Shown: piece by piece, positions 15,242 to 25,159 of the stretch | Position numbering within the stretch: position 1 is the first letter of the stretch | Layout: the number at the start of each line of letters is the position of its first letter | Assembly (NCBI RefSeq): GCF_000023905.1 | Contig: NC_013192.1 | Location: 1,302,001 to 1,366,000, forward strand | Reading direction: 5' to 3' | From: Leptotrichia buccalis C-1013-b | GTDB lineage: Bacteria > Fusobacteriota > Fusobacteriia > Fusobacteriales > Leptotrichiaceae | Length of the DNA stretch: 64,000 nucleotides | Notes under the pieces: generated by a model | What the model saw: only the letters and a program-made list of their open reading frames with translations | Told to the model about the DNA's origin: nothing | Databases searched by the model: none | Program-made: the position numbers and the translations under genes

Positions 15242-17527
15242 TTATTTTTCATTTTTATTCTTCTTGAAAAAGTCAAAGAATGTCTTTTTGTGTTCTAATT
15301 CTTTTGGAACAGGCACTCCTATCCAATCGTGAAATTCTTTTATCTTTATTTCAATAATATCGGAAGAATTATTATCATTTTTACACTTCTGCGACAATGC
15401 ATTCAAATATTTTATTGAAGGAAGAACTTTTGTGCCGTATCTATTGCTTTGAGCATCTTCACTATCCAGACTTTTCAATTTAAACAAATAAACAGATTTG
15501 TCTTCTTTTGGCTTAAAATCCCTGTAATTATATTCATACAGTTTTCTCCATAAAGATTGATTATTTTCTACAGTATCATCGTATCTCGTTTCAGGAAACC
15601 AAGCGGGAACTTCCATTTGAGCAATTTCAAAATATTCTTTAAAAATCTCACGGCTCCAGTAAAGAAAATCTATTAATCCTGTCGAAGAATGAAGCGAATA
15701 ATTTTTCCAGTTCAAGTTATCATCTGTCAATTTTTCTGCAAATCTAATTACAAAATCTTGAAAAAGAGTATCATTAACCATTTCAAGCACTTCTGTATAT
15801 GCTTTTACAGATTTTTTCTTGAGTTCTGTGTCAAAAACTTTGTCATTTTTTACATAATAGGATCTTCTTTGCGAACGTTGAGGCAACGAATATTCCAACG
15901 CATTTGTAGTTCCAATAAAGCATGGGGTAAAATCATAATTGGAAGTAGAAAGATTAGAAACATTGACAATCAGATTGTTTCCTCTGTCCTTATTTGAAAA
16001 AAATTCCTCGTCTATTTCATCAATTAAAATTGGAGCGACATTATTTTCACTCATCCATAATTGAATTTGAGTTATTGTATCAGCTTTTTTCGTTCTTCCT
16101 GTTGGAATAATGTTGTTATATAAAATAGGTTTTGATTTGGAAAGCCCCAGCATTTTTTGTAATATTTGCAGTAAATTACTTTTACCTGAACCCGCTGTCC
16201 CTCCTATAAAAAGAAACTGAGGAACATCCAATTTTTCAGAATCAGATTCAAGCTTAAATCTTATATCCTGAATAAAAGGCGAAGTAAAGGCATACAAAAT
16301 AATCTCAAGTATTCTTGAGCCGTAATTATCATTGTAATCAATAACATATTTTTTGTAATTATCAATTAATTTTATAATGCTTTCAACAGAGTTTTTTATT
16401 TCTTCCTTCCCAGCCTTCTGTCCAAAAGGTTTAGTGCCGCCATTTTCTTCAATATATAAGCCCGAACGGCCAAAACCACGATCCGTGTCTTTTGAAAACA
16501 GCAGTTCTCTTTCTGGAGTTGCTTGATTTAATCTCGCAGCAATTTTGACTTCCAATTTAGGCTTTATCTTTTTGGCAAATGTTTCAGGAGTTACAATCAA
16601 ACTTTCCTTCTTTTTAGCTTGTTTTGAAATAGTATTGACTGACAATTCGTAAGCAAATTTTTCAATTTCCACAGCTTCCTTTTGCTCATTTTCAATTATT
16701 CTATGTTTTTCATCAATTGTCTTTATCTCTTCAATTATAGGCAACGCAACCTCATCTTCTTGCTTGACGATAACTTCATTCAAATTTTTAATGACATCTT
16801 TTGAAATATCTATTTGTAATTTCGCACTTTCGTCATTGGTAAATTTTACAGAAAACATTTCTTCTTGATTTTTATCAATATTTTCATTCATAATTTTAAT
16901 CTTACTTTCTGCTTTTTTCTTTATTGCAGAAGTAATAAAATCTGTACAAGTCAAACTTATTTCGTCAAAATATTTTTCAAATTGATAGAATAACTGTGAA
17001 TTGTCAAAAATTATAATATTTTCAAACTGATTTCTTTTATTTGAAAAAGCCTGAAAAGATAAATTGGCTGACCCCAAAATCAGCCTTGTTTCAGAATCAT
17101 TTCTCAAAAGATAAAATTTACTATGAATTGTTGAATTTATCGGCACTCGTAATTTCCATTTCTCTTTAACAAAATTTTCCTGATTTTCCCTCGAAAGATT
17201 CTCAAAAAACTTAATCTGCTCCTTTTTTATAATCCGTTTCTGACTTTCAATCAGATTTCGCGTTTCATTTTTTAAAGCCATTATCCCTCTTGCCTGAACA
17301 TCAGTATCCTGTATCCCAATAATCAAGTCAACACTTCTAAATGGAGTTAAATATTTATTTAAAAAACTTTCCTCAGCAGAAAATGTAACTGCCTTTATCT
17401 CATAAAACCTATTGCTGTCAAAAATTTCTTCAATCGTCAAATTTACTCTTTCATGATTTAAAATAGTAAACAATGTATTTTTTTCTTTACTATTTTCATT
17501 AATATTTGTCGTTTCTTTTTCTTCCAT
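15242..17527 (-). CDS. Phospholipase D-like / AAA+ ATPase fusion protein
   Basis: A 761-residue cytosolic protein with two recognisable parts. Residues about 40-195 form a phospholipase D-like domain with a single HxK motif (IHSKFYLL, H135 and K137) followed by ILGSANLSFQAF (G152-N155), as in PLD nucleases that dimerise. A linker of about 230 charged residues follows. Residues about 435-600 form a P-loop domain: Walker A IGGTAGSGKSNLL (442-450), Walker B PILIDEIDEEFF (about 499-510), sensor-1 FIGTTNALE (N542) and arginines in SQRRSYY as candidate fingers. A further 160 residues follow. AAGGGAGA precedes the ATG. It is intact beside dead genes. I infer a role in DNA or nucleoprotein processing, perhaps defence; no precise family name is claimed. 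Confidence 0.8.
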   Translation of the reverse strand: MEEKETTNINENSKEKNTLFTILNHERVNLTIEEIFDSNRFYEIKAVTFSAEESFLNKYLTPFRSVDLIIGIQDTDVQARGIMALKNETRNLIESQKRIIKKEQIKFFENLSRENQENFVKEKWKLRVPINSTIHSKFYLLRNDSETRLILGSANLSFQAFSNKRNQFENIIIFDNSQLFYQFEKYFDEISLTCTDFITSAIKKKAESKIKIMNENIDKNQEEMFSVKFTNDESAKLQIDISKDVIKNLNEVIVKQEDEVALPIIEEIKTIDEKHRIIENEQKEAVEIEKFAYELSVNTISKQAKKKESLIVTPETFAKKIKPKLEVKIAARLNQATPERELLFSKDTDRGFGRSGLYIEENGGTKPFGQKAGKEEIKNSVESIIKLIDNYKKYVIDYNDNYGSRILEIILYAFTSPFIQDIRFKLESDSEKLDVPQFLFIGGTAGSGKSNLLQILQKMLGLSKSKPILYNNIIPTGRTKKADTITQIQLWMSENNVAPILIDEIDEEFFSNKDRGNNLIVNVSNLSTSNYDFTPCFIGTTNALEYSLPQRSQRRSYYVKNDKVFDTELKKKSVKAYTEVLEMVNDTLFQDFVIRFAEKLTDDNLNWKNYSLHSSTGLIDFLYWSREIFKEYFEIAQMEVPAWFPETRYDDTVENNQSLWRKLYEYNYRDFKPKEDKSVYLFKLKSLDSEDAQSNRYGTKVLPSIKYLNALSQKCKNDNNSSDIIEIKIKEFHDWIGVPVPKELEHKKTFFDFFKKNKNEK

Positions 17528-17617
17528 ATTTATAGTTTCTCCCTTTTGATTTAACCATTTTCCATTTTCAATAAGAATTTCGATTGTTTCTTGTATAAAT
17601 TAAAAACTTCTTTCCTA

Positions 17618-18208
17618 TTAAACCAAAACCCCTTTAGTCGAAGGAATCTCATCCTTATACTTTTCATCAATACTTACAGCCTCTGCCAAAGCTCTAGCAA
17701 CTCCTTTAAAAATCGACTCAATTATATGATGCGAATTTGTCCCAGCCATATTCTTTATATGCAATGTCGCATTCAAATGCCGTGTAAAGCCAATGAAAAA
17801 CTCTTCCACCAATTCTGTGTCAAAAGTCCCAACTTTTTCAGTCGGAATATTCACATCAAAATTCAAAAAATATCTCCCGCTTAAATCAACAGCAACTAAC
17901 GTCAGAGCCTCATCCATCGGCAAAAGAAAGTTCCCATACCTTCTCACACCCTTCAAGTCCTCTAACGCCTCATAAAAACATTTTCCCAATGCAATTCCAA
18001 TATCCTCCGTACTATGGTGATCATCCACCTGCGTATCCCCATCACAATAAACCTTCAAATCAAATCTCCCATGCTTCGCAAACAAGTCAAGCATATGGTC
18101 CAAAAATCCAACCCCTGTATTATTTTCATATTTCCCAGTTCCATCAATATTTAATTCAACTTTTATTTTTGTTTCAAATGTATTTCTTTCAATTTTAGAT
18201 TTTCTCAT
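17618..18208 (-). CDS. hisB: Imidazoleglycerol-phosphate dehydratase
   Basis: HisB dehydrates imidazole glycerol phosphate to imidazole acetol phosphate. The 196-residue monofunctional enzyme shows the paired metal-binding His motifs: GVGFLDHMLDLFAKHG, DDHHSTEDIGIALG, GFTRHLNATLHI and NSHHIIESIFKGVARAL. No phosphatase domain is attached, consistent with the separate PHP-type hisJ. AAAGGA precedes the ATG at 18208. The PLD-ATPase gene follows 90 bp downstream, and the Lon-like gene and an opposing small gene separate it from hisC. Confidence 0.97.
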   Translation of the reverse strand: MRKSKIERNTFETKIKVELNIDGTGKYENNTGVGFLDHMLDLFAKHGRFDLKVYCDGDTQVDDHHSTEDIGIALGKCFYEALEDLKGVRRYGNFLLPMDEALTLVAVDLSGRYFLNFDVNIPTEKVGTFDTELVEEFFIGFTRHLNATLHIKNMAGTNSHHIIESIFKGVARALAEAVSIDEKYKDEIPSTKGVLV

Positions 18209-18296
18209 AACTTCATCCTTTCGTATACCTTTAATTATAAATAGTATAATCTATTTTTTTCTCTTTTTCAAGATTGACTAAAAAACAAGAAATTTG

Positions 18297-18325
18297 TTTT
18301 GAAATATTAAAAATCGTGTTATAAT
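18297..18325 (+). promoter_or_regulatory. Promoter for the orphan gene at 18369
   Basis: TTTTGA (18297-18302) and TATAAT (18320-18325) are spaced by 17 bp; TG at 18317-18318 makes an extended -10. The promoter fires on the plus strand away from hisB, and an AGGAGGTG ribosome site follows. Confidence 0.65.
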
Positions 18326-18341
18326 TTAGTAGATAATTTAA

Positions 18342-18746
<405 letters not shown>

Positions 18747-18763
18747 TCTAATCAGTATTCTGA

Positions 18764-18783
18764 CAAGGGGAATTACCCCCTTG
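18764..18783. terminator. Hairpin between converging genes
   Basis: CAAGGGG (18764-18770) pairs with CCCCTTG (18777-18783) around a 6-base loop. It sits 17 bp after the plus-strand orphan gene and just beyond the 3' end of the Lon-like gene. There is no T-run on either side, so termination strength is uncertain. Confidence 0.55.
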
Positions 18784-18799
18784 CTTCATAATATTTGTT

Positions 18800-20425
18800 T
18801 TATATATTTTTTAATATTTCAAAAACTTCTTTATAATCGCTGACCAAGTGCACTTTGATGTCTTCTAATATTTTCTTATCAATTCTTAATAGCTGTGCTT
18901 CATTTTCCTTAGGAATTATAAAGTTTCTTATTCCTGCTTTGTAGCCACCTTCAATTTTTGAAGTAACTCCGCCTATTGCTAAAATTTCACCACTAAGAGT
19001 AATTTCACCTGTAAAACCTGTATCTTGCCTAATTTCCAATTTTGTCAATGCAGAAAGAATCGCTGTTGTTATAGCTATTCCAGCAGAAGGCCCATCTTTT
19101 GGAATACTGTTGTCATCAAAATGAATATGAATGTCTTGATTATAATAAAAATCTTTATTTTTTATGCCAAAAGTATCACAATTTGCTCTAATGTATGTTA
19201 TTGCAACTTCTATGCCCTCTTTTATTACAGAAGATAAATTTCCAGTAACTTTTTTCTCGCCTTTTCCTTCTATTACAACAGCTTCGATTGGAAGTATACG
19301 ACCACCAAGAGAATTTACTCCCAATCCCATAACTTTTCCAATTCGGCTTTTATTTCTATCAGGAATCATAATGTTATTAGTTGGTATTTTATTTGCTGTT
19401 ATATATTCTTCAATATTTTCAAGGGTAATCTTTTTAAATTTCTTTTTTTCTAATTTATTTTTTATTATTTTCCCATAAATTTTTTTTAAAATTAATTTTA
19501 GTTTTCTAACCCCGTCTTCTAATGTGTAATTTTCAATAATATATTTTAACACATCTTCGGTCAAATTAAAATTTTTAGCACCAACTTGTAAATTTAATTC
19601 AGGAATTATATAATTTTGAGCTATAATTATTTTTTCTTCAACACTATAGCTGTCAAGGGTAATAACTTCCATTCTACTAAGCAGGGGTTTAGAAATTTTT
19701 TCTAAATAATTTGCTGTAGCGATGAACATTATATTTGATAAATCATATTCTATTTCCAAATATTCATCTCTAAATCTTTTATTATCATCAGGATCTAATA
19801 TTTCCAATAAAATTCCTTGAATATCTCCATTTGTTTTATTTTCTGAAACTTTGTCAATTTCGTCTAACAAAATTACAGGATTATCGCATCTTAATTTTGC
19901 TAAAGCCTTTATAATTCTTCCTGGCATAGCAGAAGTATAAGATTTTGAGAGTCCATTCAATTCAAATCCTGAATTAATTCCACTTATTGAAATTTTTTCA
20001 AATTTTCTTCCCAATGCTTCTGCAATTGATAAAACAAGAGAGGTTTTACCAATACCAGCACCGCCTGTCAGACACAGAATAGTAGGATTTTTTTTACCTT
20101 TGCTATATTTTTTTATATGCTCTAATAATACTAGATTTTCTATAATTGTTTCTTTTACTCTGTCCATTCCATAATGATTTTTATTTAAAAGCTCTCTCAA
20201 TTTAGTAATATTTAATTTTGCTTCTTCTGTATTTTTTCCCCATTGCAATTCGTCCAAAATTAATCTTAGATATTTTTCACATTTCACTTTTCGCGAGGGA
20301 TCTAAATTTTTCTCTTCTAATTCATTGATATACTGTTCTACATTTAATTTTGCCTCAAGACTAATATTCAAATTTTTTAACTGTTCTCTTTTTTTCTCAA
20401 TTTCTTTTTTTATATCCGACATCAT
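18800..20425 (-). CDS. Lon-type AAA+ protease lacking the N-terminal substrate domain
   Basis: About 541 residues against roughly 770-800 for classical Lon. The LAN substrate-binding domain is missing, while the helical bundle before the ATPase remains (DELQWGKN, NKNHYGMDRVKE). The AAA+ module has Walker A LTGGAGIGKTSL, Walker B ILLDEIDKV and FIATANYLEKI. The protease domain has catalytic Ser in PKDGPSAGIAI and Lys in GGVTSKIEGGY, spaced 43 residues apart as in E. coli Lon (S679/K722), so it should be active. ATG 20425 follows AAAGG; a GTG at 20434 is the alternative. It separates hisC from hisB. A dedicated role distinct from housekeeping Lon is inferred. Confidence 0.85.
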   Translation of the reverse strand: MMSDIKKEIEKKREQLKNLNISLEAKLNVEQYINELEEKNLDPSRKVKCEKYLRLILDELQWGKNTEEAKLNITKLRELLNKNHYGMDRVKETIIENLVLLEHIKKYSKGKKNPTILCLTGGAGIGKTSLVLSIAEALGRKFEKISISGINSGFELNGLSKSYTSAMPGRIIKALAKLRCDNPVILLDEIDKVSENKTNGDIQGILLEILDPDDNKRFRDEYLEIEYDLSNIMFIATANYLEKISKPLLSRMEVITLDSYSVEEKIIIAQNYIIPELNLQVGAKNFNLTEDVLKYIIENYTLEDGVRKLKLILKKIYGKIIKNKLEKKKFKKITLENIEEYITANKIPTNNIMIPDRNKSRIGKVMGLGVNSLGGRILPIEAVVIEGKGEKKVTGNLSSVIKEGIEVAITYIRANCDTFGIKNKDFYYNQDIHIHFDDNSIPKDGPSAGIAITTAILSALTKLEIRQDTGFTGEITLSGEILAIGGVTSKIEGGYKAGIRNFIIPKENEAQLLRIDKKILEDIKVHLVSDYKEVFEILKNI

Positions 20426-20503
20426 CCTTAACACCTTTCATACGATTAGAATAGCAAAACTTCTATCAAAATAAAAAACAAAATTTAATCTTTATTCTAA
20501 ATT

Positions 20504-21577
20504 CTAAATTATTTCTTCCAATTTCTCAATAAAAATCCCCATTTCCTCATCCGTACCAATCGTAATCCTCAAATAATTATCAATTCTATCTTTTGCAAAA
20601 TATCTTACTAAAACTCCATTTTCTTTTAGCTGTTTATACAAATCGCCTGCGAAAACTTTGTTGTGAGAAATAAAAATAAAATTAGCACTTGAATTTAATA
20701 CATTAAATCTTAATTTTTTCAATTTTTCAACCGTTTTTTCTCTAGTCTGAATAATTTTAGCATTAGTTTTTTCAAAATACTCATCATCCTTAAACGACTC
20801 GATTCCAGCTTCAATTGAAATTCTGTCGATTGTGTATGAGTTAAATGAAAATTTCAGTCTATTCAGCCCTTCAATTATATTTTCAGAGCCAAGTGCATAT
20901 CCAAGCCGTATTCCCGCCATAAAACGTGACTTGGAAAATGTCTGAACTACAAGAACATTATCGTATTTATTTATTAATTTTACAGCACTTTCTGCTCCAA
21001 AGTCAACATACGCCTCGTCAATAATAACTAGCTGGTTTGGATTGTTTTTTACTATTTCTTCAATTTCATCCAATTTTAAAGCAATCGAAGTTGGTGCATT
21101 CGGATTTGCGATAATTATATGCCCATCCAAGCCAAAATATTTTTGAATTTCAATTTCAAAACTATCATTTAAAGGAATTTTGACTTCCTTTACATTAAAT
21201 AAATCGGCATAAACTGGATAAAAACTGTATGTAATATCTGGATAATAAACTTTATCTCCCGCATTAAAAAATGTCATAAAAATAAATGCCAGAACTTCAT
21301 CCGATCCATTTCCAATAAACACTTGTTTATGTGTAACTTTATCGTTTATTTTATTAGAAAAATATTCAGCAATAACTTTTCCAAGCTCCATTACATCAGG
21401 ATCTGGATACAATTTCAAATCTTCCAAATTCATAGATTTTATTTTTTCTATAACTTTTGATGATGGCGGATAAGGATTTTCATTTGTATTAAGTTTAATA
21501 TATTTTTTGTCTTTCGGCTGTTCTCCCGGCGTATAAGGCTCTATTTCTTTTATTTTATCATTCCAAAATTTACTCAT
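20504..21577 (-). CDS. hisC: Histidinol-phosphate aminotransferase
   Basis: HisC is the PLP-dependent fold-type I enzyme that transaminates imidazole acetol phosphate. The 357-residue protein has the family motifs LNTNENPYPPS, NGSDEVLAFIF, IIANPNAPTS, VIIDEAYVDFG, the PLP-lysine block QTFSKSRFMAGIRLGY and the C-terminal LRITIGTDEE. AAGGAGG precedes the ATG at 21577. It is separated from hisD by two accessory genes and from hisB by the Lon-like gene, but strand and order within the pathway are kept. Confidence 0.94.
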   Translation of the reverse strand: MSKFWNDKIKEIEPYTPGEQPKDKKYIKLNTNENPYPPSSKVIEKIKSMNLEDLKLYPDPDVMELGKVIAEYFSNKINDKVTHKQVFIGNGSDEVLAFIFMTFFNAGDKVYYPDITYSFYPVYADLFNVKEVKIPLNDSFEIEIQKYFGLDGHIIIANPNAPTSIALKLDEIEEIVKNNPNQLVIIDEAYVDFGAESAVKLINKYDNVLVVQTFSKSRFMAGIRLGYALGSENIIEGLNRLKFSFNSYTIDRISIEAGIESFKDDEYFEKTNAKIIQTREKTVEKLKKLRFNVLNSSANFIFISHNKVFAGDLYKQLKENGVLVRYFAKDRIDNYLRITIGTDEEMGIFIEKLEEII

Positions 21578-21605
21578 TTTATAATTTCCTCCTTAAGCAC
21601 AATTT

Positions 21606-22271
21606 TTACTTGAATTCTGACAAATCATATAATTTATCCTTTGTTTCCCATTTTCCATTTACTTTTCTAAACTCAAGCACATTACTTTCTTCAGTAGTTT
21701 CACTTATTTGTTTTCTAAGCTCTTCACCTAAATACTTTAAGATTTTTTCTCTTTTTTGATTATTTAGATCGCTAATGTGTTCCAAATTATTTATTTCTTC
21801 ATCTGTCACTCCTGCTTTTTTTGCTGCTTTTTCCACATCTTCATCGCCGCCAGAAAGATTATTAAAATCAGGTAATATTTCAATTATTTCCACTTTAGCA
21901 ATATTTTTACCTGTAAAAGAAATAGATTTTGGAACATATTTACTTTTAGATAAGCCAGTTATCATTTCATTTGCCATAACTTCAGACATTTTATCAAAAA
22001 ATTCTATATCTTTAATATAGTAATTATTGTTATTATGATATCGATTTTTCATATTTCTTAAAAACATAATTCTTGATTTTTCCAACATAATTTTTTTATC
22101 ACGAGTTTCATAATCATTAATCATCTTATTAACAGTATTTTCAATTTCTTTACTATCCCTATCAACTTCACTTTGTGAAATTTTAACACCACTTTTCACA
22201 AAAACTTCATAATTCTGTTGTGCCATTCCCAATGTTCCCAAAATGAACAATCCTAGTAGTATTTTTTTCAT
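21606..22271 (-). CDS. Exported hypothetical protein
   Basis: About 221 residues, not recognised. A strong GGAGG site sits 6 bp before the ATG at 22271, which begins a signal peptide (MKKILLGLFILGTLGMAQQ); an in-frame TTG further upstream at 22283 is unlikely. The mature part is charged and helical (SEVDRDSKEIENTVNKMIND, FFDKMSEVMANEMITGL), followed by a lipocalin- or DUF-like strand region ISFTGKNIAKVEI and a C-terminal EFRKVNGKWETKDKLY that resembles the end of DUF4878-type lumazine-fold proteins. It probably acts in the periplasm. It sits between the DUF4143 ATPase and hisC. Confidence 0.65.
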   Translation of the reverse strand: MKKILLGLFILGTLGMAQQNYEVFVKSGVKISQSEVDRDSKEIENTVNKMINDYETRDKKIMLEKSRIMFLRNMKNRYHNNNNYYIKDIEFFDKMSEVMANEMITGLSKSKYVPKSISFTGKNIAKVEIIEILPDFNNLSGGDEDVEKAAKKAGVTDEEINNLEHISDLNNQKREKILKYLGEELRKQISETTEESNVLEFRKVNGKWETKDKLYDLSEFK

Positions 22272-22307
22272 TAATTCCTCCAATTACTCTGTTGTTAATT
22301 TTTTGTT

Positions 22308-23501
22308 CTAATTATTTCTATTTTGTAAAAAATCTAAAATATTTAGATGATTTATTCCATCTTCGCTCAGATTTATTTCATCCATCGAAATTATAAACTT
22401 CTGAAAATTATCCTTAACTTTTTTTAATGGTGTTATCTCTTTCTTGAATGTATTTTCATCAAGTATCGTTGCTGACACTTGATAGTATTCTCTTCCATTA
22501 TTTCGTTCTGCTATAAAATCTATTTCCAGATCTCCAATTTTACCTATATGCACAGTATATCCACGCCTAATTAATTCCAAATAAACTATATTTTCCAAAA
22601 TATGCCCAATATCGCTATGCTTTTTATTTATAAGCAATTTTCTTAGTCCTATGTCAACTATATAATATTTCTCCAGCGACTTTAAATGTTGTTTTCCTTT
22701 TATATCATAACGTCCAGCTTTGTACAATATAAACGACGATTTCAAGGCTTCTATATAATTTTCAACGGTAGAAGATGTCGTTTTTCTGCCATAGGAAACA
22801 AGTGTATCTGCTATTTTTTTAGGCGAAACAATATTTCCAATGTTTTCAAATAGAAATTTTACTACAGATTCAAGCAAAGTACTATCCTGTACTTTATTTC
22901 TTGCAACTATATCTTTTAGCAAAACTGTGTTGTATATTCCCATTAAATAGTCTTTTCTTATATCATCATCATTTATTTGTGTCGCATAAGGAAATCCGCC
23001 ATTTTCAAAATATTTATTCCAAGCCTGTCTCACATCCTGTATTTCATCCAATTTAAGATATTCAGAAAAAGATAAGGGCAATATGGATATTTCGATATAT
23101 CTGCCTGAAAGCAGTGTTGCCAATTCGCCAGATAACATCATCGCATTGGAGCCTGTTATATAAATATCTGTGTTATCCTTTATAAACAGAGAATCCACTG
23201 CCCTTTGAAAATTCTCAACTTCCTGAATTTCATCAATAAATATATAATTTTTTTTATTAGGCACAAGCCTTTCTTCTATATATTGATACAATGCTCTATA
23301 ATTTTTTAAATCTTCAAACTTCAAATCCTCAAAGTTTATAGAAATTATTTGTTCTTCCAAAACATCCGATTCCATTAAAAAATTTCTAAATTGAGATAGC
23401 AATGTAGATTTTCCGCACCGCCTAACGCCTGTAATAACCTTTATTATCTGCATATCTTTCACTTTTTTCAATTTTTCCAAGTATTCAGTTCTTTTAACCA
23501 T
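22308..23501 (-). CDS. ATPase with AAA_14 and DUF4143 domains
   Basis: A 397-residue protein of the widespread AAA_14 plus DUF4143 family. The ATPase part (about 1-200) has Walker A ITGVRRCGKSTLLSQF, Walker B NYIFIDEIQEVENFQ and sensor-like ITGSNAMMLSGELATLLSGRY. The C-terminal part is the DUF4143 winged-helix and nuclease-like fold with GDLEIDFIAERN and YYQVSATI. Its biological role is unknown; these genes move frequently and are usually solitary. TGAGGTG precedes the ATG. It lies between hisD and hisC on the his strand and looks intact. Confidence 0.88.
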   Translation of the reverse strand: MVKRTEYLEKLKKVKDMQIIKVITGVRRCGKSTLLSQFRNFLMESDVLEEQIISINFEDLKFEDLKNYRALYQYIEERLVPNKKNYIFIDEIQEVENFQRAVDSLFIKDNTDIYITGSNAMMLSGELATLLSGRYIEISILPLSFSEYLKLDEIQDVRQAWNKYFENGGFPYATQINDDDIRKDYLMGIYNTVLLKDIVARNKVQDSTLLESVVKFLFENIGNIVSPKKIADTLVSYGRKTTSSTVENYIEALKSSFILYKAGRYDIKGKQHLKSLEKYYIVDIGLRKLLINKKHSDIGHILENIVYLELIRRGYTVHIGKIGDLEIDFIAERNNGREYYQVSATILDENTFKKEITPLKKVKDNFQKFIISMDEINLSEDGINHLNILDFLQNRNN

Positions 23502-23670
23502 AAAATCACCTCATACAAAGTATATCAAAAAAAAGAAAAATAATCAATTTTTTTATTCTCAAATCAAAAAACTTTCTAATTTCACAAACTTTTTCTTTTC
23601 TAAAATAAAAACTTTCAAAAATTAAATACTTTTTATTTTAAAAACGAAAAATCTTAGTATTATAGAAAAA

Positions 23671-23734
23671 GCCTGAAAACTCAAACTTTATAATTTTCAA
23701 ACTTTTCAAAAAATTATTAAAAATTAGTTTTCAG
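23671..23734 (-). terminator. Inverted repeat downstream of hisD, resembling the IS ends
   Basis: CTGAAAACT (23673-23681) pairs with AGTTTTCAG (23726-23734); on the minus strand the stem is followed by GGCTTTTTC. It may end the hisZGD transcript. The arms GTCTGAAAACT and GCCTGAAAACTC also match the inner part of the IS5-like terminal repeat, so this could be a decayed non-autonomous element instead. Confidence 0.45.
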
Positions 23735-23749
23735 ACAAATTATATTTTT

Positions 23750-25030
23750 TTATTTCTCAAATCTTTTAGAAACCGAACGAGCATGAGCCGTAAGCCCTTC
23801 ATTTTCAGCAAATTTAATTACTTTATCCTTAACTTCTTCAAGTCCTTGTTTTGAATAGTAAATAAACGAAGATTTTTTAACGAAATCGTCTACTGAGAGC
23901 GGAGAAGAGAATTTGGCAGTACCGCTTGTCGGCAATGTGTGATTTGGGCCTGCTAGATAATCTCCAATTGGTTCAGGCGTGTTGTGTCCCATAAATATTG
24001 ATCCTGCGTTTTTTATTCTTGGCAATAATTCAAATGGATTGTCTACTGCCAGTTCCAAATGTTCTGGTGCTACAAAATTGCTTACAAAAACAGCATCATC
24101 CATATTGTCAACGATAACTATTCTTCCTTGAGTTTCAATCGATGCCCTTGCAATTTCTTCTCTCGGCAATTCTTTTAACTGCTTTTCCAATTCCTTACTA
24201 ACTTCATTTGCTAATTTTTCAGAAGTCGTAACTAATATGCAGGCTGCCAGTTTATCGTGTTCCGCCTGTGACAATAAATCTGCGGCTGTATGAACTGGAT
24301 CTGCACTTTCATCAGCAATTATAAGCACTTCACTTGGTCCTGCTATCATGTCAATCGAAACTTCCCCATAAACCATTTTTTTAGCCATTGCAACGTAAAT
24401 ATTTCCTGGTCCGCCAATTTTATACACTTTTGGAACAGTTTCTGTACCGTAACTAAGGGCAGCTATTGATTGAGCTCCACCTACTTTAAAAATTCTGTCA
24501 ACTCCAGAAATTTTTGCCGCAACAAGAATAGAAGATAAGATTGTTCCATCTGCAGTTGGCGGTGTTACCATTATAATTTCGTCACATCCTGCAATTTTAG
24601 CTGGAACTGCATTCATAAGCACAGTCGAAGGATAAGCCGCTGTTCCCCCAGGCACATAAAGTCCAACTTTTTCAATCGGATTAACTATTTGCCCCAAAAT
24701 TACGCCATTTTCCTGTCTTATTAAAAAATCATTCCTAACTTGCTTTTCGTGAAATTTCTTGATGTTGTCATGCGAATACTGAATAACTTCCATTAATTCC
24801 TTGTCAATTGTGTCAAATGCTTCTTGAATTTCTTCTTCAGTAACTTCCAAATTTTCCAGTTTTACACCATCAAATTTTTCAGTATACTCTATCAAAGCCT
24901 TATCTCCTCTAGCTTTAACATCTTTCAGAATGCTTTCCACAGTTTCATTTACATCATCGTACGAAAACTGGCTTCTAGCAAGCTCCTTTTCCAAATCAAC
25001 ATCTTTTGAATACTTGATCGTTTTAATCAT
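23750..25030 (-). CDS. hisD: Histidinol dehydrogenase
   Basis: HisD oxidises L-histidinol to L-histidine in two NAD-dependent steps, the end of the pathway. The 426-residue length is standard. Motifs include GLYVPGGTAAYPSTVLMN, KVGGAQSIAALSYGTE, IAGPSEVLIIAD, the zinc and catalytic region LLSQAEHDKLA, FVAPEHLELAV, and GDYLAGPNHTLPTSGTAKF. GGAGTGATG precedes the ATG at 25030. It is 130 bp downstream of hisG on the same strand. Confidence 0.97.
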   Translation of the reverse strand: MIKTIKYSKDVDLEKELARSQFSYDDVNETVESILKDVKARGDKALIEYTEKFDGVKLENLEVTEEEIQEAFDTIDKELMEVIQYSHDNIKKFHEKQVRNDFLIRQENGVILGQIVNPIEKVGLYVPGGTAAYPSTVLMNAVPAKIAGCDEIIMVTPPTADGTILSSILVAAKISGVDRIFKVGGAQSIAALSYGTETVPKVYKIGGPGNIYVAMAKKMVYGEVSIDMIAGPSEVLIIADESADPVHTAADLLSQAEHDKLAACILVTTSEKLANEVSKELEKQLKELPREEIARASIETQGRIVIVDNMDDAVFVSNFVAPEHLELAVDNPFELLPRIKNAGSIFMGHNTPEPIGDYLAGPNHTLPTSGTAKFSSPLSVDDFVKKSSFIYYSKQGLEEVKDKVIKFAENEGLTAHARSVSKRFEK

Positions 25031-25159
25031 AACGCATCACTCCACTTCTTTTTTTATTATATTTATTTAAATATTTTCATAGTAATTTTATTTAAAATAA
25101 GCCTTAAAAATTATGAATGTTTTGTGTAGCTACTATATTTTGTTTAATTTTTAAACTAT

